From: Mnemiopsis leidyi
Taxonomy: Eukaryota; Ctenophora; Tentaculata; Lobata; Bolinopsidae
Reading direction: 5' to 3'
DNA length: 34,457 nt
Assembly (NCBI GenBank): GCA_000226015.1
Contig: JH153491.1
Location: 55,434-89,890 of the forward strand
Shown: piece by piece, positions 19,041 to 30,333 of the stretch
Position numbering within the stretch: position 1 is the first letter of the stretch
Layout of the letters: every line of letters starts with the position of its first letter
Translations under genes and position numbers: made by a program
The notes under the pieces: generated by a model
Databases searched by the model: none
What the model saw: only the letters and a program-made list of their open reading frames with translations
Told to the model about the DNA's origin: nothing

Positions 19041-22000
19041 GTGACTACATAGAATTTTTCAACAAAACGGGGAAAAGAGCGCTTCACGAGGCAGCCCAGA
19101 ACAATCATCCTGAAATAGCAGAGTTTCTCATAAGCAAAGGTTTTAACGACCACCTCTTCAGTTTTTCAGCGCCTCTTTACGCACACTTTCTCTTTTTATG
19201 AATATTTTAAATCGCTGATTCTCTTAGCTCGAAAGAATTTCATATGACCCCATTACGTAATCAATTGTTCTCTCATAAATATTCTACGTATCTGAAACTT
19301 ACCAAGCGCTAGTTTAACGACGTCCGTCATGTATCCACTTCAAGTCAAACACTGATCCGCTTAGTTGACAGGTTGTGTAATGATCTTGACTGACCAGGAG
19401 CGAGCGTTGACGCTCTCAAGCAAGGTGACTGGACTCCACTCATGCTAGCCGCAGAAAAGCAAAATCTGGAAATCGTTAGTTGATTCATTTCTTAAGCCTC
19501 TTTCGTAGTCCCCATGAACTAAATATTTACTGTCAGATTTATAATGATGTTGCTTTTTCTTGACTTCTGTTCCAGTCTGGATAGTTGAGCCACCTGCCCA
19601 CAATCAATAAGTTCTCTCTTCAGGTGGAATTACTGGTGAAGTACGGCGCTGACGTGACCCTGACTAACAAGGACGGTTGGAACGCCTTTCACATTGCTGC
19701 TCGCTCCGGCAAGGTGGAGGTCCTGGAGTATCTTTACAGTCTTGACTCGGAGCTTATTGGTAAGCTCTTTAAAACATCGGACTGCTATGTTTTTATGAAA
19801 CTTAGGTGCCCAACCAAACAAATAAGATAAACATCGAAGTTAGTTACTTTTGTAAACATCTAAACATGTATTAAGATGGAAGCGTGTTCTTCTTTGACAC
19901 CATCTTCCGAAGAAACGGTAAGCAAGAACGGTAGAACTCCGCTCCACTCTGCCGCTTTAAACAATTGTCCTGAAGCTACGTCCTGGCTACTACAGCGTGG
20001 AATGTCCCCTAATGTGGTCAGTAAGATGCTTGTTGTTCTTGGTGACTGATAATGTCATTTTGGCGGTTAAAATACAGTTTGCATTAAAATCCAAAATCAG
20101 GTAAATGATGAAATGAAATTGTTCTTAATAACTCATAAAGAATAATAATTCAAGACATTGTTCATCTGGTTTTACAAGCGATTTATGACGCCATGTTACG
20201 CTGAAATGACACTTCTGTGTGACTTCTGCTAAGACGTCGGCATAACCACGAGACCACTTCAGGCAGACAGTAGCGGACTGACCCCTTTGATGGACGGAGC
20301 TAGAATGGGACACGAAAAAGTGTGTGAGATCCTACTGTCTCACGGGGCAGACGTCCTGCAGCTCGACAACCTCCGCAGAACTACTCTACATCATGTGACT
20401 CAAGCGGGCCAGGTATGTGGATTCGCCGTGCACATCTAATTCAGATTTCAGGCAAGTACCCATGCCTTTTTGTTTATTTTATACGTAGATTATTAGACTT
20501 TAAATTTGTTTGCTTCTCAACCATTACTGCTAAGCATCATTACGGTATCTGTACAGTAAATAGTTCGTGTGTGTTATAATCGACATTCTTGAAATAAAAT
20601 CCATGACCTAATAAACATAAAATTTGGCAAACTTAAGTTTTGAAAAGATCCATAAATAACAAATGAAAAATGTGGAATTCCGCGACTCGGTCCCTTAAAA
20701 CAGTTTAAGACTGACATGAAATCCAGTTTCATGAAGCTTGGTCGCCTGAAAGATCCCCTATTCAATGCTGATTCCAACAGTTTCCTTCTGCAATGCACAT
20801 AAACAGATGCTAAGAATGACGGCCGCTATCTGCGCCAAGGCAAGAACCAGTCTGGGACTAAAATTGAAAACAAACTGGGAAGCAGCAATACCCAAAAACG
20901 CCCCCACTCTCCCACAGGCCACAATCACAGCTATCGTAAAGGACCGTACTTCGGTTGGGAAATACTCAGAGCCAAGTAGAAAGGGAGAATAGCCGATCGA
21001 AGCCGCACTGAATTTCACCACTGTGAAGAAGATAAAAGAGAAGGCGTTGTTAACACAAAAATAGAGGGCTGTGAGGGCAATAAGTTGAAGAAGGACAGAT
21101 GCTTGGAAAGTTTTTTTGCGGCCTATAATCTCCAAGAAAATGACGGCTAAGACCACTCCAAGGGGTTCAAACAAGCTGATCACCCCCAAATCGAACAACA
21201 CTGATTTATCGAATTTACATTTTTCGTGCTCAGCGACAACAATGTCGAAGCAGTATCCCTCGTTTAGAAATCTCGGCATGGAGTATCCAGCAATATAGTA
21301 AATTAGGATCGCTGAGGATGAAATAGCACCGATGATCACCAAATCCTTTGTACGTCCTGAAGAGTTTATGTAGCCTAACGCGCCGGAAAAGACCAAAATT
21401 GTTCGATCTCAAAGTATTATCCCTTTTCAGTTTAATATCCTTGCCGTCAGCTGCAAAATTTAGTTTTTGTATGGTCTGCAGCGTTTTCTCCGCTCCAGCC
21501 CAATCTCCTTTCTTTGCAGCGAATCTCGGCGATTCATCGATGAGAGAGAGGAAAATTATAGATGGAGAAAACATAAGAGCAGTTCCGATCATAAGACCTC
21601 TCCAACCATGTGGAGCTACAACAAAGAATGCCAGGGCACTGGTGAGGGATGCTCCAATGCCCCAGGAGAGGGAGCAGTTGGAAACTAGAAATCCTCGAAA
21701 TCTAATGGTTGATATTTCAGCTGAAATAAATTGAATGATGGATAAAGAATCTTTATTGAAGATCAATCTCGCTCGCATTTTTCGTTAAATTAGTTAACAT
21801 CAGAAATTTGCTCCAAGATTTGTTCTTTCATCTCACACATTTATTTGTAGTCAATAGGTCTGTCTTACCAGTAAGTGCAGTACAAGGAGGGATGCCAACT
21901 CCTATAAAGATCCCAACAAGCCCTCTCAGGACAGTAAGCTGCCAAAAACTTGTTACAAAACCACATAGAAGTCCAGCCGAAGTGACCCCTATTGCTGCAA

Positions 22001-25000
22001 TCAGGCTTACTGGCTTTCTGCCAAATTTATCTCCTGCTCCAGAGAATAGAATAGAGGCTAGCATCATCCCTACAAACACGTTCACCTGAGGGAAAACGTA
22101 GCTTGTGTTTCCTTCAAAAGTGACCGTAGTTTTGATGTGTAGTACCTCCTACTACAGTCTACAATAGAAAATTACTCTAACTCACCTGAAGAAGAGTGAC
22201 CCAGAAAGTGGACAAGTTCCACTCACACTTGACCATGAGTCCTACTATAGACAAGACAACAACCTCGCCCCCCTCCAATGAGAATAGCAAAAAGGGTCCT
22301 AGACTATAGAGCAATGTTCCACATCCTGTGCCTGCTATTTCTATCGCCTCGTCCATGTCCACTTCGTCATTCGACTCATCCTGTCTGGTGGACTTCTCGC
22401 TAATGTCTCGAGGCTGAAAGTCTTCTTTTAACTGAGTGTTCTCGTCAGCAGAATCCATCCTGATGTAGTGGCAAGGTATTTATACAGAAAAACGTTTGGA
22501 TCGTCAAGGTATTTATACAGAAAAACGTTTGGATCGTCATGACATCAACCCAATGTAGTGGCAAGATATTTGTACAGAAAAACGTTTGGATCGTCAAGAC
22601 GTCAACTCAATGTAGTGGCAAGGTATTTGTATAGTTGGTGTTAGTACAATATTCAATGCACGATATCTGAAGTGCTGCATTATAATTAGAACTAGAGCTC
22701 ACAAATGAGAGCCTAGAGGTGAAAGTTGTACTAGTACGTTGTAGTATCTTGCAAATAACAGCACACAGCCACACACTACACGGATAACAAAACAACAGCT
22801 TCTTCTCAATATAACTTATAATTATTCTTGTCATATATCAAAGACTTGGATTCCATGCGGCAGCATGTCTCGGATGTTTAGTGTGTTTGCTGTATACATG
22901 GCTGGGCACTCGGCAGAGCACAGGGCCATTCCGAAGATGTATACCGGTGAGATTATGTATTAAAGCACACCACACTGTGCCAGTGTGCCGATACTGTGCT
23001 TTTTGCCGATGTAGTGCCACAACTGTATCCCAACTGTGTCCCAACTAAAAATCCGCACTTTGCCTATGCTGTGCCTCGAAATTCACCGATACGCCAATTA
23101 AATGAAAGCAATTTGCATCAGCTCGAATTTCAATAAAACCTGAAAGTTTCTAACTTGCACTAATGAAATGGAATGTAAAGCGTGAGCGATTGCCAAAAGA
23201 AGTTTGATGTGGACGGAAGTTAATCTTAGTCTAATGGTTCCATTCGGTACACAGATTGCAGTTTGACATGCGCAGAAAGTCGAAGATTATGAGGGGAAAG
23301 GCATCACCCTTGTGTATTTAGTCAGAAGTCAGCAGCATGTTCAACCGGATCTCTTTTGGCGGAAGCTGAGCTAGTGGAGCCATCTTTGGAGAAGAGGTCG
23401 AGTCTGCTTGTAATTGTGCTGATGTTAGTTAGGGCTTTCAATGTTGGATGTGTTAGCGAGTTTTTTTATCACAAGAGAAAAGCGTACCCATCATCTCGTG
23501 ATTCAAGCAAACTGGTAAGTTGAATGAATCACTAACGGAATGAGTCACCTACTTTCGCTTACAAAAACTTACGTTAGTGTCAGTGTTAAGGGTTAGGGTT
23601 ACCGAAGTCACCTCAGTGAACGCGAAGTAACTTCGACGCCCACCGAAGCGACTTCGGCAGCACTTGAAGCTGCTTCGTCAGGGCTTAAAGCCGCTTTCTA
23701 TGCAGCTATGCTCCGTGCTCGCGACGAAAACCAGTTTTGCATGTGCATCACGTGTATTATTGCACACAATATGATACAAATTTTGTCATTCGGAGTCCGG
23801 AGATCACGGTCACAGTTTAGCACACCAATATCTTTCACTGGATCACATAAATCTCCCTCTGTATGACAAAATTTGTATCATATTGCGTGCAATCATACAC
23901 GTGATGTGCGCGCAAAACTGGTTTTCTTCGTGAACGCAGAAGCTAATTCTATCATAGAATGCGGCTTCGAGCCCTGAAGAAGCAGCTTCGAGCGCTGCTA
24001 AAGTCGCTTCGGTTCGCGCCGAAGTTACTTCAGTGTTTCGTAGGGTAGTGTTAGGGTTAGTGATAATTAGCATTAGGGGTTCAATCCGCTAATCAGGGGT
24101 TAGTGACAATTAGCATTAGGGGTTCAATCGGCTAATCAAGCGGACAGTGTTTGTGTATAAGCATCCGAAATCTCATATTTGTACTTTCAAGTTAGTTGCT
24201 TTTTATTTATACATTTTTTTTTATATTTTTTATTAGCATACTCTAAACACGCATCAACTTGGAGTTTATTAATGTCATGATAGCAATATATTTTGGCAAA
24301 CCAAAGTTCTTTATAGCAATCTACAGCCAAAATATCTCATTTATACAGATTTCAAAAAGTGTACAGATTAAAATAAGGAGGGGCCGAGGGGGTAACTCAA
24401 AAAATCTCAGTATGGACCCTTGTAATCAAATGTTTTGAGATTGATCAAAAGACTATATATCAAAATCATTCTAAAAGGCATTTTGTGGCAAACACATAGA
24501 ACTACGAAATAGATTTGAATAAATAAATAGTTATATATCACTGTATCATGCAACCGAGAAAGTCCAAAGTAAGAAATGTGATATCTTAAAAATTCAATGG
24601 GAACCCTAAAATTCCCAAAGTTTTTTTTAATTGCACCCCCCCCCGCCCCCCCCCCCAAATAATTTATCAACCTAAAACATAAAAATTAATCCAATTTTTA
24701 ATATCTTTAGTCAATAGTGGTTCCAACAGTCTCCTTCTGTAATGCACAAAGACAGATGCTAAGAATGACAGCCGCTATCTGTGCCAAGGCAAGAACCAGT
24801 CTTGCACTCAAATTGAAAACAAACTGGGAAACAGCAATACCCGAACACGCCCCCAGTCTCCCACAGGCCACAATCACAGCTAAGGTAAAGGACCGGACTT
24901 CGGTTGGGAAATACTCAGAGCCAAGTAGAAATGGAGAGTAACTGACTGGAGCAGCACCGAATTTCACCACTGTGAAGAAGATAAAAGAGAAGGTGTTGTT

Positions 25001-28000
25001 AACACAAAAATAGAGGGCTGTGAGGGCAATAAGTAGAAGAAGGACATTGGCTTGGAAAGTTTTTTTGCGGCCTATAATCTCCAAGAAAATGACGGCTAAG
25101 ACCACCCCAAGGGGTTCAAACAAACTGATCACCCCCAAATCGAACAACACTGATTTATCGAATTTACATTTTTCGTGCTCAGCGACAACAACGTCGGAAC
25201 AATATCCCTCGTTCAGGAATCTTGGCATGGAGTATCCAGCAATGTAGTAAATAAGGATCGCCATGAATGAAATTGCACATATAATCACCAAATCCTTTGT
25301 ACGTCCTATAGAATTTATGTAGCCTAACGCACCCCAGAAACCAAGATTTTTCGATTGGTTGTCGTCACTTAAACGATCATCCCTTTTCAGTTTGATATCC
25401 TTGCCGTTACCTGCACAGTTTAATTTCTGTATGGTCTGCAGCGTCTTTTCGGCTCCAGCCCAATCTCCTTTCTTTGCAGCAAATCTCGGCGATTCACCGA
25501 TAAGAGAGAGGAAAATTATAGAGGGAGAAAACATAAGAGCTGTTCCGATCATAAGACCTCTCCAACCATATGGAGCTACGACAAAGAATGCCAGGGCACT
25601 GGTCAGTGATGCTCCAATACCCCAGGAGAGGCAGACGTAGGACACTAGCAATCCACGAAATCTGATGGTCGATATCTCAGCTGAAAAAGAATCAAGTGTT
25701 GGAGAGACAAATCTTGTATTTGCATTTTTATTGCCATGTGGTATAGAGATTAACCTCAAGATTTTCTTTATCATTTTACAAGGCACAATTACAATTATTC
25801 ATCGATACATAAAGACAATAAAAACATAGGAAATGTGTACGTGGATACACAATACACATGGAATTATGGGTAGCTTGTTACTTTGGTGCGGGCGGGGGAG
25901 GTCAAGGCGAACTTAATGGAATTTCTAAGAATTAAGATGATGTTCACTGTCAGGAAGGGATGATGTTCACTGTCACCGTCAGGAAACTCATTATAAAATA
26001 CCACCCTGGCTGCCTTCTCCTCTTACCTGTAAGTGCAACACAAGGAGCCATACCAATTCCCATGAAGACACCAACTAGCCCTCTCAGGACAGCAAGCTGC
26101 CAAAAACTTGATACAAAACCACATAGAAGTCCAGCCGACGTGACCCCTATTGCTGCAATCAGGCTTACTGGCTTTCTGCCAAATTTATCCCCTGCTCCAG
26201 AGAATAGAATAGAGGCGAGCATCATCCCTACAAACACGTTCACCTGAGGGAAAACGAAGCTTAATTTAAGGTCATGTTCAAACTAAATTACAATCTTTTA
26301 CAAACTTCCTATTAGACTACTCTAACTCACCTGAAGAAGAGCGACCCAAAAAGTGGACAAGTTCCACTCACACTTGACCATGAGTCCTACTATGGACAAC
26401 ACAATGACCTCGCCCCCCTCCAATGAAAAAATTAGAAAGGGACCCAGACTATAGAGCAATGTTCCACACCCTGCGCCTGCTCTTTCTATCGCCTCGTTCA
26501 TGTCCACTTCGTCATTCGACTCATCCTGTCTGGTGGACTTCTCACTGATGTCTCGAGGCTGAAAGTCTTCTTTTAACTGAGTGTTCTCGTCAGCAGCATC
26601 CATACTGCAATTGATGTAGTTGCAAGCTATTTACACTGGCAGATGGAAGTTACTGGCAGATGGATCTTCAATACGTCAACCTTATCAGTAAATCGTTCTC
26701 TGATCGGTACCACAGATCAGTAGCAATATCTCATTTACATATCTGATATCACTGCGGTAAATAAAATTTGAGCAGTTCAACAAAACGCTAGTACAAGTTA
26801 TAAAGGAATGCACTCATTTTTCTTTTGTTTGTCATAAATACCGGTAAATTCTACAGAAAATACACGAAATAAGTGGTAAATGGCGGACTAACGTATTCAG
26901 ATTGTAACACATTCTAAGTATGAACACATATAATTAATTTAGGTATGAACTCAAACAAAACATAAGGCCCCACTCAATCGTCGTGGTACAAGGACAAATG
27001 TGTGTTAGTGTGTTGAAACGAGCTCTTCTTATACTATGATAGTATGATATATTGTTCGGTATACATACCAGCGATATGGTTTTCATGAGGCTATCTTGAG
27101 TGTTCAGTTTGTGTTTTGTTGAATGTGAGGATATCAGAGCGCATCAAAGCATCAATCATTAGCACGATATTCAATGAGAACGAGAAGTTGCTGTACACGC
27201 ACTATTGAAAATGAAATTTGAAGCTAGCTAACTAACTAAAGTACAGTATTATAATATAAATTCTACATAGACACTTACGGTATCATGAATATTGCTGTAA
27301 GCACACAGTATCATGAGACAGAGTGACTCAGAGAAACAGAGAGAGAGATGTAGAATAATGGCTTGCCGGTGAAAGACAATTACATGAAAGACAATAGGTT
27401 CGTTGAGCTGTAGAGTGTGGATGCCAAGGATGTGTGTGTATATTGTTGTGCGCCACATACTCCATACCACATAATTGCGGTTTGCGGAGCCAATTGTTGG
27501 TCTGTTTTTAGAGAAACCAAAGTATTAGTTTCCCCATCAGCGGTCATGGTCATTGGTCGTCATGGAGATGCAGATTCATTTGGGAAGCAAGGATGATGCA
27601 TATTATGATAGAGAATTTTCCGACCGCTGCCATACGGCATACGGAATTCGAAAATCGTACAATATTAAAAAACATCGTAGTCTATTCTGGGTAGCCCAAT
27701 GAGCTTATTAGTGGCAATTGGCAAACTGTCAATTTTAGGCGATAGGCATTGTGTCGATGTATCGAGTTTGTTACAAGACTCAATTATAAACACCACAACA
27801 CGTGCTCACGTTTCGTTATATTAGCATTTAGCATACACTGATAACTTCATGTCTTCGTCATCTTCCTGAAGATTATTGTAGAAGGAAAAGTTAGGAAGTT
27901 AATTAAAAGTAAACCGATTTTAAATGCTCGGAAAATTGTCTAGTCAATTAAGCAAGATCTATTTTGAAAGATTCGTGAAAGTTGAAACCACATGTTAGTA

Positions 28001-29172
28001 TATGTTCTAGGGCGTTGTCCACTTACTCCATAGTTATTGTTATACTTCATACATTTGGCGACTTTCTACACTGCAAAAGATGTATTCCAAATCAAATGTT
28101 AGCGTTACTTGCGGTCATATCATCTACTCTCGATATGCTGCTTAGGAGTTCCCATCTTCTCAGTTAAATTCCTCTGAAGATCACACCTGAATACCTGAGT
28201 ATGGACTTGGTTGTTTCCTAGATGTGTGTCAGGTGTGCACTAGGCGTGTGTCAGGCTTGCACTAGGCGTGAGTCAGTTGTGGAATTGGGTGTGTATCTGG
28301 TGTTAATAGACATATTTCCAACTTTCCGGTAAAGTACGATCATTTGCAACTCGATGATCCCCTGTACTGTACTATAAAGGTACTATAAAGGTACTATAAA
28401 GTACTATAAAGGTACTATAAAACAAAGAGTTGCTGTATGAGAGTTACGATCAATGTAAATTATATTATCATTATTATTCCAATGTATTATAGTGTTCTCC
28501 GATATTAATCTATTACATATATATTAGTACCTATTATGATTTAAAAGGTTATATTTAATTGTTTTATCATATATTTTATGAATATATTATTAAGTTCCCA
28601 TCGCCAAACAGCAATGAGGGTTTCATTTGATGTGGTACGAACGTAGACCAAGTTATTCTGTTGATTATGGAATTTTCACTCGCATCTCTTTTCAGCTGAC
28701 GATGATACACTGGTGTTTGAACAAGGCCGAGCTAGCTTTGTCCAAATGTGGACAATCTAAAGACAGGGTACAGCGGAAGGATACAAAACGAGCCGATAAA
28801 AAGTCTTCTCTTAGGAAACCGAGATCGGCGGATGAGACCGGCACAAATAATATTAAAGGTGAATGGGATGTGTTTTAAAGCGGTTTTACCTCTCATGAAT
28901 ACTTCCACAAAATCAGGGTTATCTCGTGGTATGTCTACACAAACTAGTGTTAACTTACCACAATACCACAAATTCCAGGGAACGACAAGCACTACGTAAA
29001 CTGGAAGTCGGAGCAAGGTAGCACGGCACTGCACTACGCTGCCAAAGAATGTCGACATCAGGAGATCAAGCTGCTTCTTCAGGCTGGTGCTGATAAAACT
29101 ATCGCCGATAACTTTGGTAGGTTACCTGTTGCCATGACTACGCATCCAGACGTTCAATTTCTACTCCAGTGA
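19041..29172 (+). CDS. Ankyrin-repeat protein gene with two nested genes in one intron (5' end missing)
   Basis: Seven exons join with consistent phases: 19041-19139, 19398-19474, 19624-19759, 19913-20016, 20263-20412, 28696-28858 and 28979-29172 (TGA 29170-29172). Spliced they encode about 306 residues. Ankyrin signatures are GKRALHEAAQNNHPEIAEFL, DWTPLMLAAEKQNLEIVELL, DGWNAFHIAARSGKVEVLEY, NGRTPLHSAALNNCPEATSW, SGLTPLMDGARMGHEKVCEI and STALHYAAKECRHQEIKLLL. A further repeat is split: RRTTLHHVTQAGQ ends at 20412 and LTMIHWCLNKAE starts at 28696, both in phase 0, forming one ankyrin repeat. The intervening ~8.3-kb intron contains two SVOP-like genes on the other strand. After the split repeat comes a basic KKSSLRKPRS linker. 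Likely a cytoplasmic scaffold; partner unknown. The 5' exon is not found. Donor GTCAGT at 20017 is weak, and GTGAGT at 29169 overlaps the stop, so further exons are possible. Confidence 0.78.
20758..22458 (-). pseudogene. SVOP/SV2-like MFS transporter copy 1, frameshifted
   Basis: Paralogue of 24707-26603 with the same three-exon structure: exon 1 22186-22458 (ATG 22458), exon 2 21869-22085, exon 3 20758-21720. Exons 1 and 2 are intact and include GDKFGRKP, the MFS motif A loop. In exon 3, relative to copy 2, an 11-bp shortfall near 21380-21420 shifts the frame in the central cytoplasmic loop. The second half (ALGYIN through the TM10-11 motif EYFPTEVRS, ending TAG 20758) is clean but in another frame. 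Long open sequence on both sides of the lesion suggests a recent loss, or an assembly error. If real, the product would be a half transporter. It lies in the intron between ankyrin exons 5 and 6. Confidence 0.8.
22459..22640. repeat. Minisatellite in the 5' flank of SVOP-like copy 1
   Basis: Three to four irregular copies of a block containing TGTAGTGGCAAGGTATTTAT and CAGAAAAACGTTTGGATCGT, each followed by TCA. Starts fall near 22466, 22503, 22554 and 22612. It sits directly upstream of ATG 22458 and so overlaps the presumed promoter or 5' leader. Copy 2 has no equivalent array. Confidence 0.85.
22641..23325. other. No gene recognised
   Basis: Part of the large ankyrin-gene intron. Small open frames on the minus strand show no family features. 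There is a local run of CTGTGCC/CTGTGTCCC words at about 22975-23045. Confidence 0.4.
23326..23514 (+). CDS. Possible isolated exon
   Basis: A 63-codon stretch is open between a GTCAG acceptor-like site (23321-23325) and a perfect GTAAGT donor (23515). It reads acidic (LLAEAELVEPSLEKRSS), then hydrophobic (LLVIVLMLVRAFNVG), then basic (FFYHKRKAYPSSR). The hydrophobic-then-basic arrangement could be a signal anchor. It is not needed for, and does not resemble, the ankyrin gene around it. I see no partner exons. Confidence 0.25.
23604..24035. mobile_element. Fold-back element with 21-bp-spaced mini-palindromes
   Basis: Two arms of about 190 bp (about 23604-23800 and 23862-24035) are inverted copies of each other at roughly 80-85% identity by eye, with a spacer of about 60 bp. 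The inner arm shares GATACAAATTTTGTCAT, ATCACGTGTAT and AAAACCAGTTTTG. The outer part of each arm is an array of GAAGnnnCTTC mini-palindromes; on the left they start near 23604, 23624, 23645, 23666 and 23687, a 20-21-bp period. TTAGGGTTA words flank both outer ends. No coding function is supported. Confidence 0.88.
24036..24140. repeat. Tandem duplication with TTAGGGTTAG-type words
   Basis: A ~45-bp unit (GGGTTAGTGATAATTAGCAT then TAGGGGTTCAATCCGCTAATCA) occurs twice in tandem, at about 24055 and 24098, with few differences. It abuts the right end of the fold-back element. Confidence 0.85.
24430..24660. repeat. Dispersed ~200-bp repeat (fifth copy) ending in a C-tract
   Basis: Matches the repeats downstream of the PPT2 copies (GATTGATCAAAAG, CATTCTAAAAGGCATTTTG, CACATAG, GATTTGAA, CCCTAAAATTCCCAAA). 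It ends in C9-G-C11 at 24636-24656. It lies just 3' of the SVOP-like copy 2, as the other copies lie just 3' of PPT2. Confidence 0.7.
24707..26603 (-). CDS. SVOP/SV2-like MFS transporter copy 2 (intact)
   Basis: Predicted 12-TM major facilitator transporter of the SVOP/SV2 group, related to organic-ion transporters; substrate unknown, membrane-localised. Exons 26331-26603, 26027-26243 and 24707-25680 join in phase (donors GTGAGT and GTAAGA) to 487 residues, ATG 26603 to TAA 24707. The N-terminus is acidic (to about 36). Next come MNEAIERAGAG (35-45), an SVOP-like lead into TM1, CEWNLSTFWVALLQ (78-91), motif A GDKFGRKP (109-116), RGLVGVFMGIG (145-155), EISTIRFRG (165-173), ESPRF after TM6, the second-half loop EIIGRKK and EYFPTEVRS before TM11. 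The length and order fit the family. The gene is nested, antisense, in the ankyrin-gene intron; frameshifted copy 1 lies about 2.2 kb away on the same strand. Upstream of the ATG (26622-26660) is a short CTGGCAGATGGA duplication. Confidence 0.9.
26604..28365. other. No gene recognised; rest of ankyrin-gene intron
   Basis: AT-rich intronic sequence. Small features are a GAGAGA patch at about 27330-27350 and CAGGTGTGCACTAGGCGTGTG-type short direct repeats at about 28225-28270. No coding signal I can support. Confidence 0.45.
28366..28424. repeat. 11-bp tandem repeat GTACTATAAAG
   Basis: Five head-to-tail copies of GTACTATAAAG, one missing a G. Each copy contains a TATAAA word. It lies about 270 bp upstream of ankyrin exon 6, inside the intron. 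Confidence 0.93.
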
Positions 29173-29665
29173 GTTCATTTTTGTACGGTTTCTGTGAAAT
29201 AGTATCCAGTTTTTTGTGTTGGGACGTTTTAGAGTCGCCAAAAGGAATTTAAATGACGCATACTGAGTAGTACTTAGTGAGTACTGACCACGATTTTTTA
29301 TCCGACTTATTATTAAATTTGTTATATTTGATGCTTTGTTAAGCGTTGCAATCCTTAATATACACAAAGTCATCCGTTTTCTACTGTTTTCAACCAACTC
29401 CAGCTCCGTGGACCACTGTTGTTAAACGTATTTTAAGGTATTCGCCCAAAAAGAACACAAAAAAACTATCTTTAATTCAAATTAACAGCTGACATCACAA
29501 AATAGCAGATATTTTATAGTTAGTGCAACTTTGGTTCCTGATTGTCTACAATCAACAATCTATAATGGTGGTTCCAGCATGCATAAAGTCCTGTTATTTT
29601 GGTGCCTCTTTCAATGCTTATATATTTCTTTCTAGGAGGGGGGTGGTAAAATGGGACTTAATGAG
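29173..29665. other. No gene recognised
   Basis: Downstream flank of the ankyrin gene. AT-rich, with short open frames only and no repeats recognised until the direct-repeat unit starts near 29666. Confidence 0.45.
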
Positions 29666-29812
29666 CCCTAAAGTTAAAAAGAGCTGTGTTATCGGTTTAT
29701 TTGATTACCGATAACTTCAATTAATACAAGTGATTATTAATTTAGTTTAGAGAGCACACATTCGTACTTCACTTAAGTAAGTTTTAATTCAGCCGAACAA
29801 GTAGGAGAATTG

Positions 29813-29820
29813 TATAAAAG
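29813..29820 (+). promoter_or_regulatory. TATA-box-like site, repeat unit 1
   Basis: TATAAAAG followed by GTAGCTAAGA. The box and about 60 downstream bases are conserved in unit 2 (32813-32820), the best-conserved part of the repeat, which is what a promoter inside a mobile element would show. Not demonstrated. Confidence 0.35.
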
Positions 29821-30333
29821 GTAGCTAAGAGGAGTACAAAATTCAAGTAGTCCATAAGTCTGCCTCCTTCCTCCTATCAACAAACGATATTTATGTCAAT
29901 ATTTATCTGTTTTAACGTTTTAAATATGTATGATTGGAAAAAAGGTGGAAAATAAGATCATTAAATTTTAGGTACTTAAACGATTAAAATTAAGGGAAGG
30001 ACTCGTGAACATATATGTATATTGTATGTTGATCATGCATTAGATAATTCTTTTGGTTTGGTTGGAGAGACGAAATAAAACAGTTAGCATGACTGGGTTC
30101 TATTAGATAATTCTGAACGTAAATTTGACAGTGAATATCGGATATCATTGAACAAATGAGGACAAGCTTATGCGAGGCTGGAATCATGAAATAGATCTGA
30201 TTATATAATCTGGAATATTATCTTTACATTTGTTTGAATAATTTAGGCTAATTGGTACACCAGCTAACTCCCATGCTGCTCTCGGTGCGTCCACCATCTC
30301 TACCATTTCTACTAGATGTATTAACCAGATCTA

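Noticed and set aside
23586..24060. TTAGGGTTA words as an interstitial telomere
   Set aside because: Only one to two units on each side, no extended array.
23843..24073. Minus-strand frame with heptad-like TEATLAALEAASSGLEA
   Set aside because: It is the 21-bp repeat array of the fold-back arm read in frame; 21 bp equals seven codons, so a heptad pattern appears automatically.
24636..24656. C9-G-C11 tract as a functional G-quadruplex or i-motif site
   Set aside because: Possible, but it sits at the end of a dispersed repeat whose other copies have shorter C-patches, so slippage is enough to explain it.
20765..26247. Plus-strand frames opposite the SVOP-like exons (for example 21348-21734, 25359-25640)
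   Set aside because: Antisense shadows of the transporter exons, conserved only because the real exons are.
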